Part shown: piece by piece, positions 53,098-60,767 of the stretch
How positions within the stretch are numbered: position 1 is the stretch's first letter
How the letters are laid out: the number at the start of each line of letters is the position of its first letter
Assembly (NCBI GenBank): GCA_964371055.1
Contig: CAYJLF010000008.1
Span: 124,001-188,000, forward strand
Origin: CAYJLF01 sp964371055
Lineage (GTDB): Bacteria; Eisenbacteria; RBG-16-71-46; CAIMUX01
Reading direction: 5' to 3'
DNA: 64,000 bases
Made by a program: the position numbers and the translations under genes
Notes under the pieces: generated by a model
Seen by the model: the letters and a program-made list of their open reading frames with translations, nothing else
What the model was told of the DNA's origin: nothing
Databases searched by the model: none

Positions 53098-53295
53098 ATG
53101 CCGAAGATGAAGACGAAGCGGGCCGCCGCCAAGCGGTTCTCCCTCACGGGGAGCGGCAAGCTGCGCCGCCGTAAGCAGGGCAAGGGCCACTTGCTCGGGA
53201 GCAAGAGCCGCAAGCGGAAGCGGAACCTCCGCCAGTCGACGGTGGTCGCGCCTGAGGACCAGAAGCGGATCAAGCGGATTCTCGGCTTGAGCTGA
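53098..53295 (+). CDS. rpmI: 50S ribosomal protein L35
   Basis: A 65-residue basic protein of the large subunit. MPKMKTKRAAAKRFSLTGSG and the tract RRRKQGKGHLLGSKSRKRKR are family hallmarks. It starts four bases after infC; GGAAAGGAATGAGCG supplies the SD. The final codons GGC TTG AGC TGA are the seed of the tandem repeat that follows. Confidence 0.97.
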   Translation: MPKMKTKRAAAKRFSLTGSGKLRRRKQGKGHLLGSKSRKRKRNLRQSTVVAPEDQKRIKRILGLS

Positions 53296-53367
53296 GCCGC
53301 TCGAGCTGGGCGGCTCGAGCTGAGCCGCTTGAGCTGAGCCGCTTGAGCTGGGCGGCTTGAGCTGAGG
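53288..53367 (+). repeat. 14-bp tandem repeat between rpmI and rplT
   Basis: Five full copies and one partial copy of a 14-base unit start inside the last rpmI codons. Copies are of two kinds: TGAGCTGAGCCGCT (also with C at position 1) and TGAGCTGGGCGGCT (likewise). AGCCGC in one copy is complementary to GCGGCT in the next variant copy, so the array can fold into two small hairpins (53295-53315 and 53337-53357). Confidence 0.85.
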
Positions 53368-53429
53368 TAAGGGACGGCCCTGGGGACCGGGAGAACGGCG
53401 CCCCACGACTGCCGGCGGGGGAGGACATC

Positions 53430-53813
53430 ATGCCAAGAGCAAAGAGTGTTGTCCCGGGCAAGGCCCGGAAGAAGAAGGTCCTGAAGGCGAACAAGGGGGC
53501 CTTCCACGGCCGTCGGAAGCTGCTGCGCACCGCGAAGGAAAACCTGTTGCGCGGCCTGCAGTTCGCCTACCGGGACCGGCGCCAGCGGAAGCGTATGATG
53601 CGCCGGCTGTGGATCCTTCGGATCAATGCCGCGGCGCGACTCCAGGGACTGAGCTACAACCGCTTGATCGCGGGCATGAAGGCGGCCGACATCCAGATCG
53701 ACCGCAAGACCCTGGCTGACCTCGCGGTGCATGACGCCGCGGCCTTCGCCTCGATCGTCGAGGCGGCGCGGCGACACGTGGAGACGGCCCCCCGGGGCAG
53801 TGCCCATGTCTGA
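53430..53813 (+). CDS. rplT: 50S ribosomal protein L20
   Basis: Early-binding 23S rRNA protein of the large subunit; in other bacteria it also represses its own operon by binding the leader. The 127 residues start MPRAKSVVPGKARKKKVLK, continue with the strongly basic helix GAFHGRRKLLRTAKENLLRG and the globular domain DRRQRKRMMRRLWILRINAA, and end with a short extra tail. The ATG is preceded by GGGGGAGGACATC. It overlaps the next gene by eight bases. Confidence 0.97.
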   Translation: MPRAKSVVPGKARKKKVLKANKGAFHGRRKLLRTAKENLLRGLQFAYRDRRQRKRMMRRLWILRINAAARLQGLSYNRLIAGMKAADIQIDRKTLADLAVHDAAAFASIVEAARRHVETAPRGSAHV

Positions 53814-54153
53814 GACGTGGCCGGAGCCGGTCGATGCCGCTCCGTCGGCGGCCGTCGCCGGCTCGGGTGAGCTTCCGGCGGGGCTCGAAGAAGAACTGGC
53901 CGGACTGGAGCGCCGCGTGCTCGAGCTGCACGAGGTGATGAGCGGGCTGCGCGGCGAGAACGCGCGGCTCCGCGAGGAGCTCGAGCGGCTGCGGGGAGAT
54001 CTCGAGGTGCAAGGCCGGGAACGTGAGGAGCTCGCGGGAGCTCGCGACTTTCTGCAGGCCGACCTGGACCGGCTCAGCCGCGAGCGGGATGTCGTGGCGG
54101 AGCGGCTCTCACGAATCATCGCCAAGGTTGACGCTCTGAGGGGCGAGCCGTAG
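53806..54153 (+). CDS. Coiled-coil protein, ZapB-like by context
   Basis: A 115-residue protein; after an acidic start the part from about residue 25 to 112 is one long coiled coil of Leu heptads with Arg/Glu (LEEELAGLERRVLELHEVM, LRGENARLREELERL). It lacks enzyme motifs. The position directly before zapA, and its size, resemble the ZapB-like coiled coils that bridge ZapA-FtsZ to the septum, but sequence alone does not prove homology. ATG 53806 lies inside the end of rplT. Confidence 0.6.
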   Translation: MSETWPEPVDAAPSAAVAGSGELPAGLEEELAGLERRVLELHEVMSGLRGENARLREELERLRGDLEVQGREREELAGARDFLQADLDRLSRERDVVAERLSRIIAKVDALRGEP

Positions 54154-54156
54154 ATT
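54128..54156 (+). promoter_or_regulatory. Sigma-70-type promoter, TTGACG-N17-TAGATT
   Basis: TTGACG (54128-54133) and TAGATT (54151-54156) lie at the end of the coiled-coil gene, the TAG being its stop codon. It could transcribe zapA and, through it, the 6S RNA. Confidence 0.65.
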
Positions 54157-54228
54157 GGAGATGAATCCAGGTCGACGCACGCCACGGTCTCCTCGTCGCG
54201 GGTTTCGAATCCGTCATTGAGGAACGCC

Positions 54229-54540
54229 ATGACCAAGGGTGATCCGGGCACGCCGATCCAGGTTCTCGGGGAGGAGTTCAGGATCGCCGGAGCCTCCCCG
54301 GAGCGGGTACGGGATCTGGCTGCCTTCGTGGAGCGACGTTTCCGCGAGGAGCAGGCCGCTCGGCCCGCCATGGACTTCAAGAGGCTGGCCGTGGTCGTCT
54401 GCCTGACCCTGGCCGAGGAACTCTACGACGAACGGTCCCGGCGACGCGGGCTCGAGACCAGGGAGGTCGGGCACGCGGAGCGGGTCCGCCGGTGTCGCGA
54501 AGCGCTGGAAGGCGCCTGCGCGCCCTTCACCGCCCACTAG
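54229..54540 (+). CDS. zapA: Cell division protein ZapA
   Basis: Small FtsZ-ring-stabilising protein. The 103 residues match the ZapA pattern: an N-terminal beta strand (PIQVLGEEFRIAGASPE), RVRDLAAFVERRFREE, and a C-terminal helix (MDFKRLAVVVCLTLAEELYDE) that forms the coiled-coil dimer. The sequence is divergent but the location just before a 6S RNA gene and rny is the usual zapA/ssrS neighbourhood. ATG 54229 is preferred over TTG 54217. Confidence 0.85.
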   Translation: MTKGDPGTPIQVLGEEFRIAGASPERVRDLAAFVERRFREEQAARPAMDFKRLAVVVCLTLAEELYDERSRRRGLETREVGHAERVRRCREALEGACAPFTAH

Positions 54541-54559
54541 GCGGGGGAGGGTGCCCGGA

Positions 54560-54766
54560 CGCCAGGGATGGAGGAGGCTGCTGCCGGACCGGTGCCGGTG
54601 CTTAGGCTCCTTGAGCCAACAGTCCCAATTGGGGAGCCGAGGGCCGGCCTCTGGGTGGTAACCCTTCGGGGAGTCGCTACGAGGCCGGGGTAGGCGCCCA
54701 CCTGGTTCGACCAGGTTCAAGAGCCCGCGCCCAACCCTCCTGCGGCGGCCTCCATCATCCCTCCTA
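54560..54766 (+). ncRNA. ssrS: 6S RNA
   Basis: Regulatory RNA that mimics an open promoter and sequesters sigma-70 RNA polymerase. The terminal stem pairs 54564-54584 with 54742-54762 over 21 positions with only two mismatches and two G-U pairs. The 3' part contains ACCTGG-TTCGA-CCAGGT with TTCAAG and then TGCGGCGGCCTCC, closely matching the E. coli 3' half (CCUUGAACC..., UGCGGCGGCAUCU). An internal hairpin GGCTC-CTT-GAGCC lies on the 5' side. The ends are approximate. Its place after zapA is the classical 6S location. Confidence 0.85.
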
Positions 54767-54796
54767 TCCTCCCGCGGTCTGCTTCACCGGGAGGAT
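54766..54796 (+). promoter_or_regulatory. Hairpin that sequesters the rny ribosome-binding site
   Basis: ATCCTCCCG (54766-54774) pairs perfectly with CGGGAGGAT (54788-54796), loop of 13 bases. The second arm is the SD of rny, six bases before its ATG. There is no U-run, so it is more likely a translational element or 6S processing boundary than a terminator. Confidence 0.6.
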
Positions 54797-54801
54797 CATA
54801 G

Positions 54802-56352
54802 ATGGATCTGACGACGCTGTTCGCCGCGACGGCCGGCGCCCTCCTGGGGGGCATCGGCCTCGGGCTCTGGCTGCGCGGAATCGTGGGGCGCGGCGGAATC
54901 GCCCGGGCGGAACAGCGGGCCCGCGAGCACGAGCGGGAGGCCGAACTCAAGGTCAAGTCGGCCGAGGTGGAGGCGCGGGAGCGCCTGCAACAGGCCCGCG
55001 AGGAGTCCGACCGCGAGATCCGGGCGGCCCGACAGCAGCTCGAACGCGCCGAACGTGAGCTCTCCGACCGGGAGCGGGAGGTCCAGTCTCAGGCGCGCGC
55101 GGTGGCCCGCAAGGAAGGTGAACTCGTCGGCCGGGAAGACCGCCTGGCGACCGCCGAGGAGACGGTCCGGACCAGGATCCGCGAGGCGGACGTCAGGCAA
55201 AGGGACGCGAATCTGCGTCTCGAGCAGGTGGCGGGCCTGTCGATCGACGCCGCCCGCGCCCTGGTCCTGCGGCAGGCGGAGGATGAAGCGCGCACGGCGG
55301 CCGGACGCCTGGCCGCCGGCATTCGCGAGAACGCCACCCGCGAGGCGGAACGCGAGGCGCGACGGATCATCGGCCTGGCGATCCAGAGGCTCGCTTCCGA
55401 CCAGACGATCGAGACCACCGTGACGGTCATCACCCTCCCCTCGGACGACATGAAGGGCCGGATCATCGGCCGCGAGGGGCGGAACATCCGCGCCTTCGAG
55501 ATGGCGACCGGGGTGGACGTGATCATCGACGACACTCCCGAGGCCGTTCTCCTCTCCAGCTTCGACCCGATCCGGCGCGAGGTCGCGCGGCGGGCGCTCT
55601 TGCGGCTGATCGAGGACGGGCGCATTCACCCCGGGCGGATCGAGGAGGTGGTGCAGAAGGCGGAGGAGGAAGTCAGGCAGGAACAGCAGGAGGGAGGCGA
55701 ACGAGCCGCGCTGGAGGTCGGGGTGCCGGCCCTGGCGCCGGAAGTGCTGGAGATCCTCGGCCAACTCGACTATCGCACCTCCTTCGGACAGAACGTCCTT
55801 CGCCATGCGGTCGAGGTGGGGCGCTTAGCCGGCCTGATCGCGTCCGAGCTCGATCTCGATCCCGCGCTCGCCCGCCGCGCCGGGCTCCTGCACGATGTCG
55901 GCAAGGCGCTGGACCAGGATCACGAGGGATCGCACGCCCTGGCGGGAGCGGAACTCCTGCGGCGCGTGGGCGAGAAGCCGGAAGTGGTCGAGGCGGTCGC
56001 CGCGCACCACAACGAGGTCGAGGCGCACACGCCGTACGGTTGGATCGTGCAGGCCGCCGACGCGATCTCGGGGTCGCGTCCCGGGGCGCGCCGCGAGAAG
56101 CTGGAGACCTACCTCAAGCGGCTCGAGCAGCTCGAGGCGGTCGCCAACGCGTTTCCCGGAGTCGAGCGCTCGTACGCCATTCAGGCGGGGCGCGAGCTGC
56201 GCGTGCTGGTGCAGAGCCGCGAGATCCAGGACGGGGACGCCGCGGCGCTCGCCGCCGCGATCGCGGGAAGGATCGAGAAGGAACTGCAATACCCAGGACA
56301 GATCAAGGTGGTGGTGATTCGTGAGATTCGTGCCGTCGATATCGCACGCTGA
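54802..56352 (+). CDS. rny: Ribonuclease Y
   Basis: Membrane-anchored endoribonuclease that initiates mRNA decay. The 516 residues comprise an N-terminal membrane segment (FAATAGALLGGIGLGLWLRG), a coiled coil of about 150 residues, a KH domain (DDMKGRIIGREGRNIRAFE near 215, then DDTPEAVLLSSFDPIRRE), and an HD domain (RHAVEVGRLAGLIA, GLLHDVGKALD near 362, AAHHNEVEAHTPYG). All HD metal ligands appear present. It leads an operon with ymdB, the same order as in Firmicutes. Confidence 0.96.
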   Translation: MDLTTLFAATAGALLGGIGLGLWLRGIVGRGGIARAEQRAREHEREAELKVKSAEVEARERLQQAREESDREIRAARQQLERAERELSDREREVQSQARAVARKEGELVGREDRLATAEETVRTRIREADVRQRDANLRLEQVAGLSIDAARALVLRQAEDEARTAAGRLAAGIRENATREAEREARRIIGLAIQRLASDQTIETTVTVITLPSDDMKGRIIGREGRNIRAFEMATGVDVIIDDTPEAVLLSSFDPIRREVARRALLRLIEDGRIHPGRIEEVVQKAEEEVRQEQQEGGERAALEVGVPALAPEVLEILGQLDYRTSFGQNVLRHAVEVGRLAGLIASELDLDPALARRAGLLHDVGKALDQDHEGSHALAGAELLRRVGEKPEVVEAVAAHHNEVEAHTPYGWIVQAADAISGSRPGARREKLETYLKRLEQLEAVANAFPGVERSYAIQAGRELRVLVQSREIQDGDAAALAAAIAGRIEKELQYPGQIKVVVIREIRAVDIAR

Positions 56353-56370
56353 CCGCGGACGGGTCGCGCG

Positions 56371-57150
56371 GTGAGAATCCTCTTCCTCGGAGACGTGGTC
56401 GGTCGCCCCGGCCGGCGGCTGGTGCAGCGACTTCTGCCCGATCTCCGCCGTGAGCTGGCGGCCGACTTCGTCATTGCCAACGGCGAGAATGCCGCGGCGG
56501 GAAACGGGCTCACCGTCGACACAGCGGGGGAGCTCTTCGAGGCCGGCGTCGATGTGCTGACGGGCGGAAATCACATCTGGGACAAGGAGGAAGGGGTCGC
56601 CCTGATCGACCGGGACGAGCGGATCGTCCGGCCGGTGAACTACCCGCCCGGCGCGCCCGGGCGAGGGTTCGGACTCTACACCGCCGGGCCGCATCGGTTG
56701 GGGGTGATCTCGGTGCTGGGGCGGATCTTCATGCACCCGGTCGACTGCCCGTTCCGTGGGGTCGACGGTGCCATCGTGAAGCTCGGCGGCCAGGCGCCCG
56801 TGATCTTCGTCGACGTCCACGCCGAGGCAACCTCCGAGAAGATCGCCCTCGGCTGGTATCTCGACGGGCGGGTGAGCGCGATCGTCGGCACCCACACCCA
56901 CGTCGCCACGGCGGATGAGCGGATCCTGCCGCGCGGCACCGCATTTCTCACCGACGCGGGGATGACCGGCGCGCACGACTCGATCATCGGGGTGCGCAAG
57001 GAGCTGGCGTTGCGTCGCATGCTGACGTCGATGCCGGTGCGATTCCAGCCGGCGGACGGCGATCCGCGCCTGAACGGCGTCATGATCGAAGTCGACGGGG
57101 AGACCGGACGCGCCTCGCGCATCGAACGCGTCCGGCGGGACGTCGCGTGA
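56371..57150 (+). CDS. YmdB-family metallophosphoesterase (TIGR00282)
   Basis: A 259-residue calcineurin-like phosphodiesterase; B. subtilis YmdB hydrolyses cyclic nucleotides in vitro and influences biofilm and motility. Metal ligands: GDVVGRPGR, ANGENAAAGNG, TGGNHIWDKEE, and THTHVATADERILPRG with TDAGMTGAHDSIIG. GTG 56371 is 18 bases after rny. The rny-ymdB pairing is conserved across phyla and suggests a shared role in RNA or signal turnover. Confidence 0.9.
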   Translation: MRILFLGDVVGRPGRRLVQRLLPDLRRELAADFVIANGENAAAGNGLTVDTAGELFEAGVDVLTGGNHIWDKEEGVALIDRDERIVRPVNYPPGAPGRGFGLYTAGPHRLGVISVLGRIFMHPVDCPFRGVDGAIVKLGGQAPVIFVDVHAEATSEKIALGWYLDGRVSAIVGTHTHVATADERILPRGTAFLTDAGMTGAHDSIIGVRKELALRRMLTSMPVRFQPADGDPRLNGVMIEVDGETGRASRIERVRRDVA

Positions 57151-58094
57151 TGGCGGTGAAGCTCGACGGCCGCCTCGTGGCGGAGAGGGTGCGCGCGGAG
57201 TTGATCCGTCGCGTCCGGGCGGGGTCGCCGGAGAGGCCCCGGCTGGTTCTCATCCGGGTCGGCGAGGATCCGGGCTCCCAGGTCTACGTCACGGGGAAGG
57301 AGCGTGCATCGGCCGAGGTCGGAATCGACTCGATGACCCTCGTGCTCCCGGCCGGAATCCGGGAAGAAGAGCTCGTCGCCCGCGTGCGCGAGGCCAATGG
57401 GGACCCCTCGGTTCACGGAATCCTCGTGCAGCTCCCGCTGCCGCCGCCGCTGCGACCCGAAGCGGTGATCGAGGCGATCGATCCGGCGAAAGACGTCGAC
57501 GGCCTGCATCCGTACAACCTCGGGCGGCTCGCGCAGGGACGTCCCGCGATCATCCCCTGCACTCCGCTTGGCGTGCTGGTCCTCCTGCGCTACTTTGGTC
57601 TCCGCACGGCCGGCCTGCGCGTCTGCGTGCTGGGGCGGAGTTCGATCGTCGGGCGCCCCGCGGCGCTTCTGATGGGTCTCAAGGCGGAGTGGGCCGATGC
57701 CACCGTGACGAGCGTCCACAGCCGCAGTGAGGGACTTTCCGCCCTCACGCGGGAGGCCGACATTCTGGTGGCGGCGATCGGACAGCCGCGCTTCGTCCGG
57801 GGATCGATGATCAAGCCCGGCGCGGCCGTCGTCGATGTCGGGATCCACCGGCGGGACGATCCGGCGCGGCCCGGCAAGACGCGGCTCTGCGGTGACGTCG
57901 ACGCCGCCGAGGCGGAGGCGGTGGCGGGATGGCTGAGCCCGGTGCCGGGCGGGGTGGGGCCGATGACCGTGGCGATGCTGCTGGCGAACACCGTCGAGGC
58001 GTGGGAGCGAACGCGGGGCGCGGTGGCGGGGCCGCTCTGGCGGGACCTCTTGTCCCTGCAGGATGGCGCGTCCGCGGATGCCGCGGAGGGATGA
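57150..58094 (+). CDS. folD: Bifunctional methylene-THF dehydrogenase/methenyl-THF cyclohydrolase
   Basis: One-carbon metabolism: oxidises 5,10-methylene-THF and hydrolyses the methenyl form, supplying formyl groups for purines and formyl-Met. The 314 residues have SQVYVTGKERASAEVGI with the catalytic Lys, HGILVQLPLP, the DVDGLHPYNLG loop, IPCTPLGVLVLL, the NADP site VLGRSSIVGRP and PGGVGPMTVAMLL at the end. ATG 57150 shares one base with the ymdB stop (TGATG); GTG 57147 is an alternative. Confidence 0.96.
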   Translation: MAVKLDGRLVAERVRAELIRRVRAGSPERPRLVLIRVGEDPGSQVYVTGKERASAEVGIDSMTLVLPAGIREEELVARVREANGDPSVHGILVQLPLPPPLRPEAVIEAIDPAKDVDGLHPYNLGRLAQGRPAIIPCTPLGVLVLLRYFGLRTAGLRVCVLGRSSIVGRPAALLMGLKAEWADATVTSVHSRSEGLSALTREADILVAAIGQPRFVRGSMIKPGAAVVDVGIHRRDDPARPGKTRLCGDVDAAEAEAVAGWLSPVPGGVGPMTVAMLLANTVEAWERTRGAVAGPLWRDLLSLQDGASADAAEG

Positions 58095-58100
58095 CGGACC

Positions 58101-59525
58101 GTGCGTGATCCGGCGCCGCGCCCCGAGTCGGAGGATCGCGTCTGGTCGGTGGGCGCGCTGACGCGCGAGATCAAGGCGCTCCTCGAGGAGGAATTCGACG
58201 TCGTCCGGGTGCGCGGCGAAATCTCCGGCTTCAAGATCCACCCCTCTTCCGGACACGCCTACTTCAGTCTGAAGGATCCCCAGGCGGTCCTCGCGTGCGT
58301 GGCCTGGTCCTCGAGCGCACGAAGATTCGCGCCCGAACTTTTAGCGCGGCTGGTCCGACAGCCGGAGGGGATCCGGGTGCGCGTCCGCGGGCGGCTCGGC
58401 GTCTACGAACCGCGCGGCCAATACCAGTTGTACGTCGATCAGATGGCGGAGGAAGGCGCCGGAGACCTGCACGCGGCGTTTCTCCGGTTGAAGGATTCTC
58501 TGCAGCGCGAGGGGCTCTTCGACCCGGCCCGCAAGCGCCCCCTGCCGCGGGTGCCGCGGCGGATCGGGATCGCCACCTCTCCGTCCGGGGCGGCCTTGCG
58601 CGACCTGCTCGGAATCCTGCGGGTCCGCTGGCCGGCGGTGGAGGTGATCCTCCGTCCCTGCGCCGTGCAGGGCGCCGGCGCGGCCGAGGAGATCGCGGCC
58701 GCGCTCGCCGACCTGAATGCCGTGCCCGGGGTCGAGGTGATCATCGTGGCTCGGGGCGGCGGTTCGCTCGAAGATCTCTGGGCCTTCAACGAAGAGATCA
58801 CGGCCCGCGCGATCGCCGGGTCGCGCCTCCCGGTGATCTCCGCCGTCGGGCACGAGACCGACTTCACGATCGCCGACTTCGCCGCCGACCAGCGGGCGGC
58901 GACCCCGAGCCATGCGGCCCAGCTCGCCGTGCCCGACCGCTCCGAGATGATCCCGACGCTGTCGCGCGAGGCGCGCCTGCTGCGGGCCGCGGTCACCCGG
59001 CGATTGGAGTCGATGCACCTCGCCGTCGAGCGGTTCCGCGACAGCCGGGGGATGAGGCAGCCGGAGGATCGCCTGCGGCGCGGGATGCTCGATCTCGACC
59101 GGCTGACCGACCGGTTGCGTACCCTCCTGTCGCGGCGCGCGGAGGCGGAACGGGATCGCCTGGCGCGGGCGGAGCGCCGTCTGTGGCAGCAGGAACCCCG
59201 CGCCTGGATCGCGTCACGACGCGCGCGGGTGGAGGAATTCCGCGCACGGCTCGATCGGAGGTGCGAGAATCGGCTGTCCCGGCTCCGTGGGCGCCGGGAG
59301 CTGGCGGCGGCTCGCCTGGAGGCGTTGGGCCCCGGGCAGGTTCTGGCGCGCGGTTACAGCATCGTGACCGCGGAGGCGGATGGCCGCCTCGTGCGGTCGG
59401 CGGCGGAGGCGCCCCGGGGGACGGCGCTCCGCGTGCGTCTTCATCGGGGCAACCTGCGTTGTCGGGTGGAGGAGAGCCACGTGCAGGGGGGATCGGAGCA
59501 TGAGGGGGAAGGCCAAACCGCCTGA
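58101..59525 (+). CDS. xseA: Exodeoxyribonuclease VII large subunit
   Basis: Catalytic subunit of a single-strand exonuclease. The 474 residues show the N-terminal OB fold (VWSVGALTREIKALLEEEF, VRGEISGFKIHPSSGHAYF), the catalytic core (RIGIATSPSGAALRDLL, VIIVARGGGSLEDLWAFNEE, ISAVGHETDFTIADFAADQR, ATPSHAAQLAVP), and a long C-terminal coiled coil that recruits XseB subunits. The C-terminal LARGYSIVT motif is present. GTG 58101 is six bases after folD. It overlaps xseB by 26 bases. Confidence 0.96.
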   Translation: MRDPAPRPESEDRVWSVGALTREIKALLEEEFDVVRVRGEISGFKIHPSSGHAYFSLKDPQAVLACVAWSSSARRFAPELLARLVRQPEGIRVRVRGRLGVYEPRGQYQLYVDQMAEEGAGDLHAAFLRLKDSLQREGLFDPARKRPLPRVPRRIGIATSPSGAALRDLLGILRVRWPAVEVILRPCAVQGAGAAEEIAAALADLNAVPGVEVIIVARGGGSLEDLWAFNEEITARAIAGSRLPVISAVGHETDFTIADFAADQRAATPSHAAQLAVPDRSEMIPTLSREARLLRAAVTRRLESMHLAVERFRDSRGMRQPEDRLRRGMLDLDRLTDRLRTLLSRRAEAERDRLARAERRLWQQEPRAWIASRRARVEEFRARLDRRCENRLSRLRGRRELAAARLEALGPGQVLARGYSIVTAEADGRLVRSAAEAPRGTALRVRLHRGNLRCRVEESHVQGGSEHEGEGQTA

Positions 59526-59835
59526 GGAGTCGACTCCGGGGGGCGACCGCGCACAGGAGCGGGACTTCGAATCGGCCCTGGCGCGGCTGGAAGAGATCGT
59601 GCGCACGCTCGAGTCGGGCGAGCTTCCGCTCGAGGAGACCGTGAAGGTCTTCGAGGAGGGGCAGGCGCTGGTCCGGACCTGCGGCGAACTGCTCAACCGG
59701 GCCGAGCTGCGGGTGCAGGAGCTCTTGCGGCGGGGCGAGGGGGGGGCGGAACTGCGGCCCCGGCCGGTGGTGCTCGGTGCGGATGGCAACGTCGATCTGG
59801 GAGAGGCGGCGACGCCGGGGGAGGATGCGCCATGA
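59500..59835 (+). CDS. xseB: Exodeoxyribonuclease VII small subunit
   Basis: Non-catalytic partner of XseA; several copies wrap its coiled coil. The 111 residues include the core signature DFESALARLEEIVRTLESGE, LPLEETVKVFEEGQALVRTC and an acidic tail of about 35 residues that exceeds the usual 70-80-residue size. ATG 59500 lies in the 3' end of xseA with GGGGGATCGGAGC upstream. The xseB-ispA junction is an ATGA overlap, a widely conserved gene order. Confidence 0.93.
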   Translation: MRGKAKPPEESTPGGDRAQERDFESALARLEEIVRTLESGELPLEETVKVFEEGQALVRTCGELLNRAELRVQELLRRGEGGAELRPRPVVLGADGNVDLGEAATPGEDAP

Positions 59836-60767
59836 AGCAGCGCAAGGGTGGGCCGGCGGAGGGCGCGTGGAGCGTCTGGCAGGCGAAGGTCGGCCCGGGT
59901 GTCGATCGGATCCTGGATGAAGCGTTGCCCCCCTCGACGGAGAAGCCGACCAGCATCCACCGGGCGATGCGACACGCCGTGTTCCCGGGCGGGAAGCGGA
60001 TCCGACCGGCCCTGGCCGCGCTCGGCTATGAGGCTGCCGGCGGTCGCGGAGATGCCGGCTTGCGTCTCGGGGCGGCGATCGAGCTGATCCATACCTTCTC
60101 ACTGATTCACGACGACCTCCCCTGCATGGACGACGACGACTATCGTCGCGGGCGTCTGACCGTCCACCGTAAGTTCGGCGAGGCGGTGGGGGTGCTGGCC
60201 GGCGATGCCCTGCAGGTGATCGCCTTCGAGCAGTTGGCGCGTCTGCCCGTACCTCCGGCCCGCCGCCTGCGCGTCCTGGAGGAGATCACGGCCGCGGCCG
60301 GTACGCGGGGGGTGATCGGCGGGCAGGTTGTCGACATCGAATCGGAGGGGCGGAAGATCCCGTTCCGTACGCTCCGCTGGATGCACGAACGGAAGACCGG
60401 CGCCCTCCTCCGCGCCGCGCTCTGCAGCGGGGCGCTCCTGGCCGGCGGACGGAAGGGGTTGTTCGACGGGCTCGCGGAGTTCGGCGCCGCCTTCGGCCTT
60501 CTCTTCCAGATCACCGACGACCTGATGGACGAAGTCGGATCGTACCGGCATCTCGGCCGCCGCCGGGGCCGGGATCGGGTTCGCGGCAAGGCGACCTATC
60601 CCACCGTTCTCGGCCGTGACCGGTCGCGGATCGCCCTGGCCGAGGCGATCGAGCAGGCCCTGACGCGGATACCGCTCGAGGGGGAGGCCGGGGAGACGCT
60701 GGTCGACCTGATCGGTCTGGTGGTGGGGCGCCTGCCCGATCGCTGGCTGCCGGATTCGAAGGCATGA
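59832..60767 (+). CDS. ispA: Farnesyl/geranylgeranyl diphosphate synthase (short-chain)
   Basis: Condenses IPP with DMAPP/GPP to make FPP (or GGPP). The 311 residues have the bacterial-type first motif DDLPCMDDDDYRRGRLTVH near residue 93, VLAGDALQVIAFE, GGQVVDIESEG and the second motif QITDDLMDE. The two-residue insertion in the first motif marks bacterial FPP synthases. In most genomes dxs follows; here nadK does, so this isoprenoid gene is separated from the MEP pathway. The long-chain synthase at 47782 is a different class. Confidence 0.92.
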   Translation: MKQRKGGPAEGAWSVWQAKVGPGVDRILDEALPPSTEKPTSIHRAMRHAVFPGGKRIRPALAALGYEAAGGRGDAGLRLGAAIELIHTFSLIHDDLPCMDDDDYRRGRLTVHRKFGEAVGVLAGDALQVIAFEQLARLPVPPARRLRVLEEITAAAGTRGVIGGQVVDIESEGRKIPFRTLRWMHERKTGALLRAALCSGALLAGGRKGLFDGLAEFGAAFGLLFQITDDLMDEVGSYRHLGRRRGRDRVRGKATYPTVLGRDRSRIALAEAIEQALTRIPLEGEAGETLVDLIGLVVGRLPDRWLPDSKA

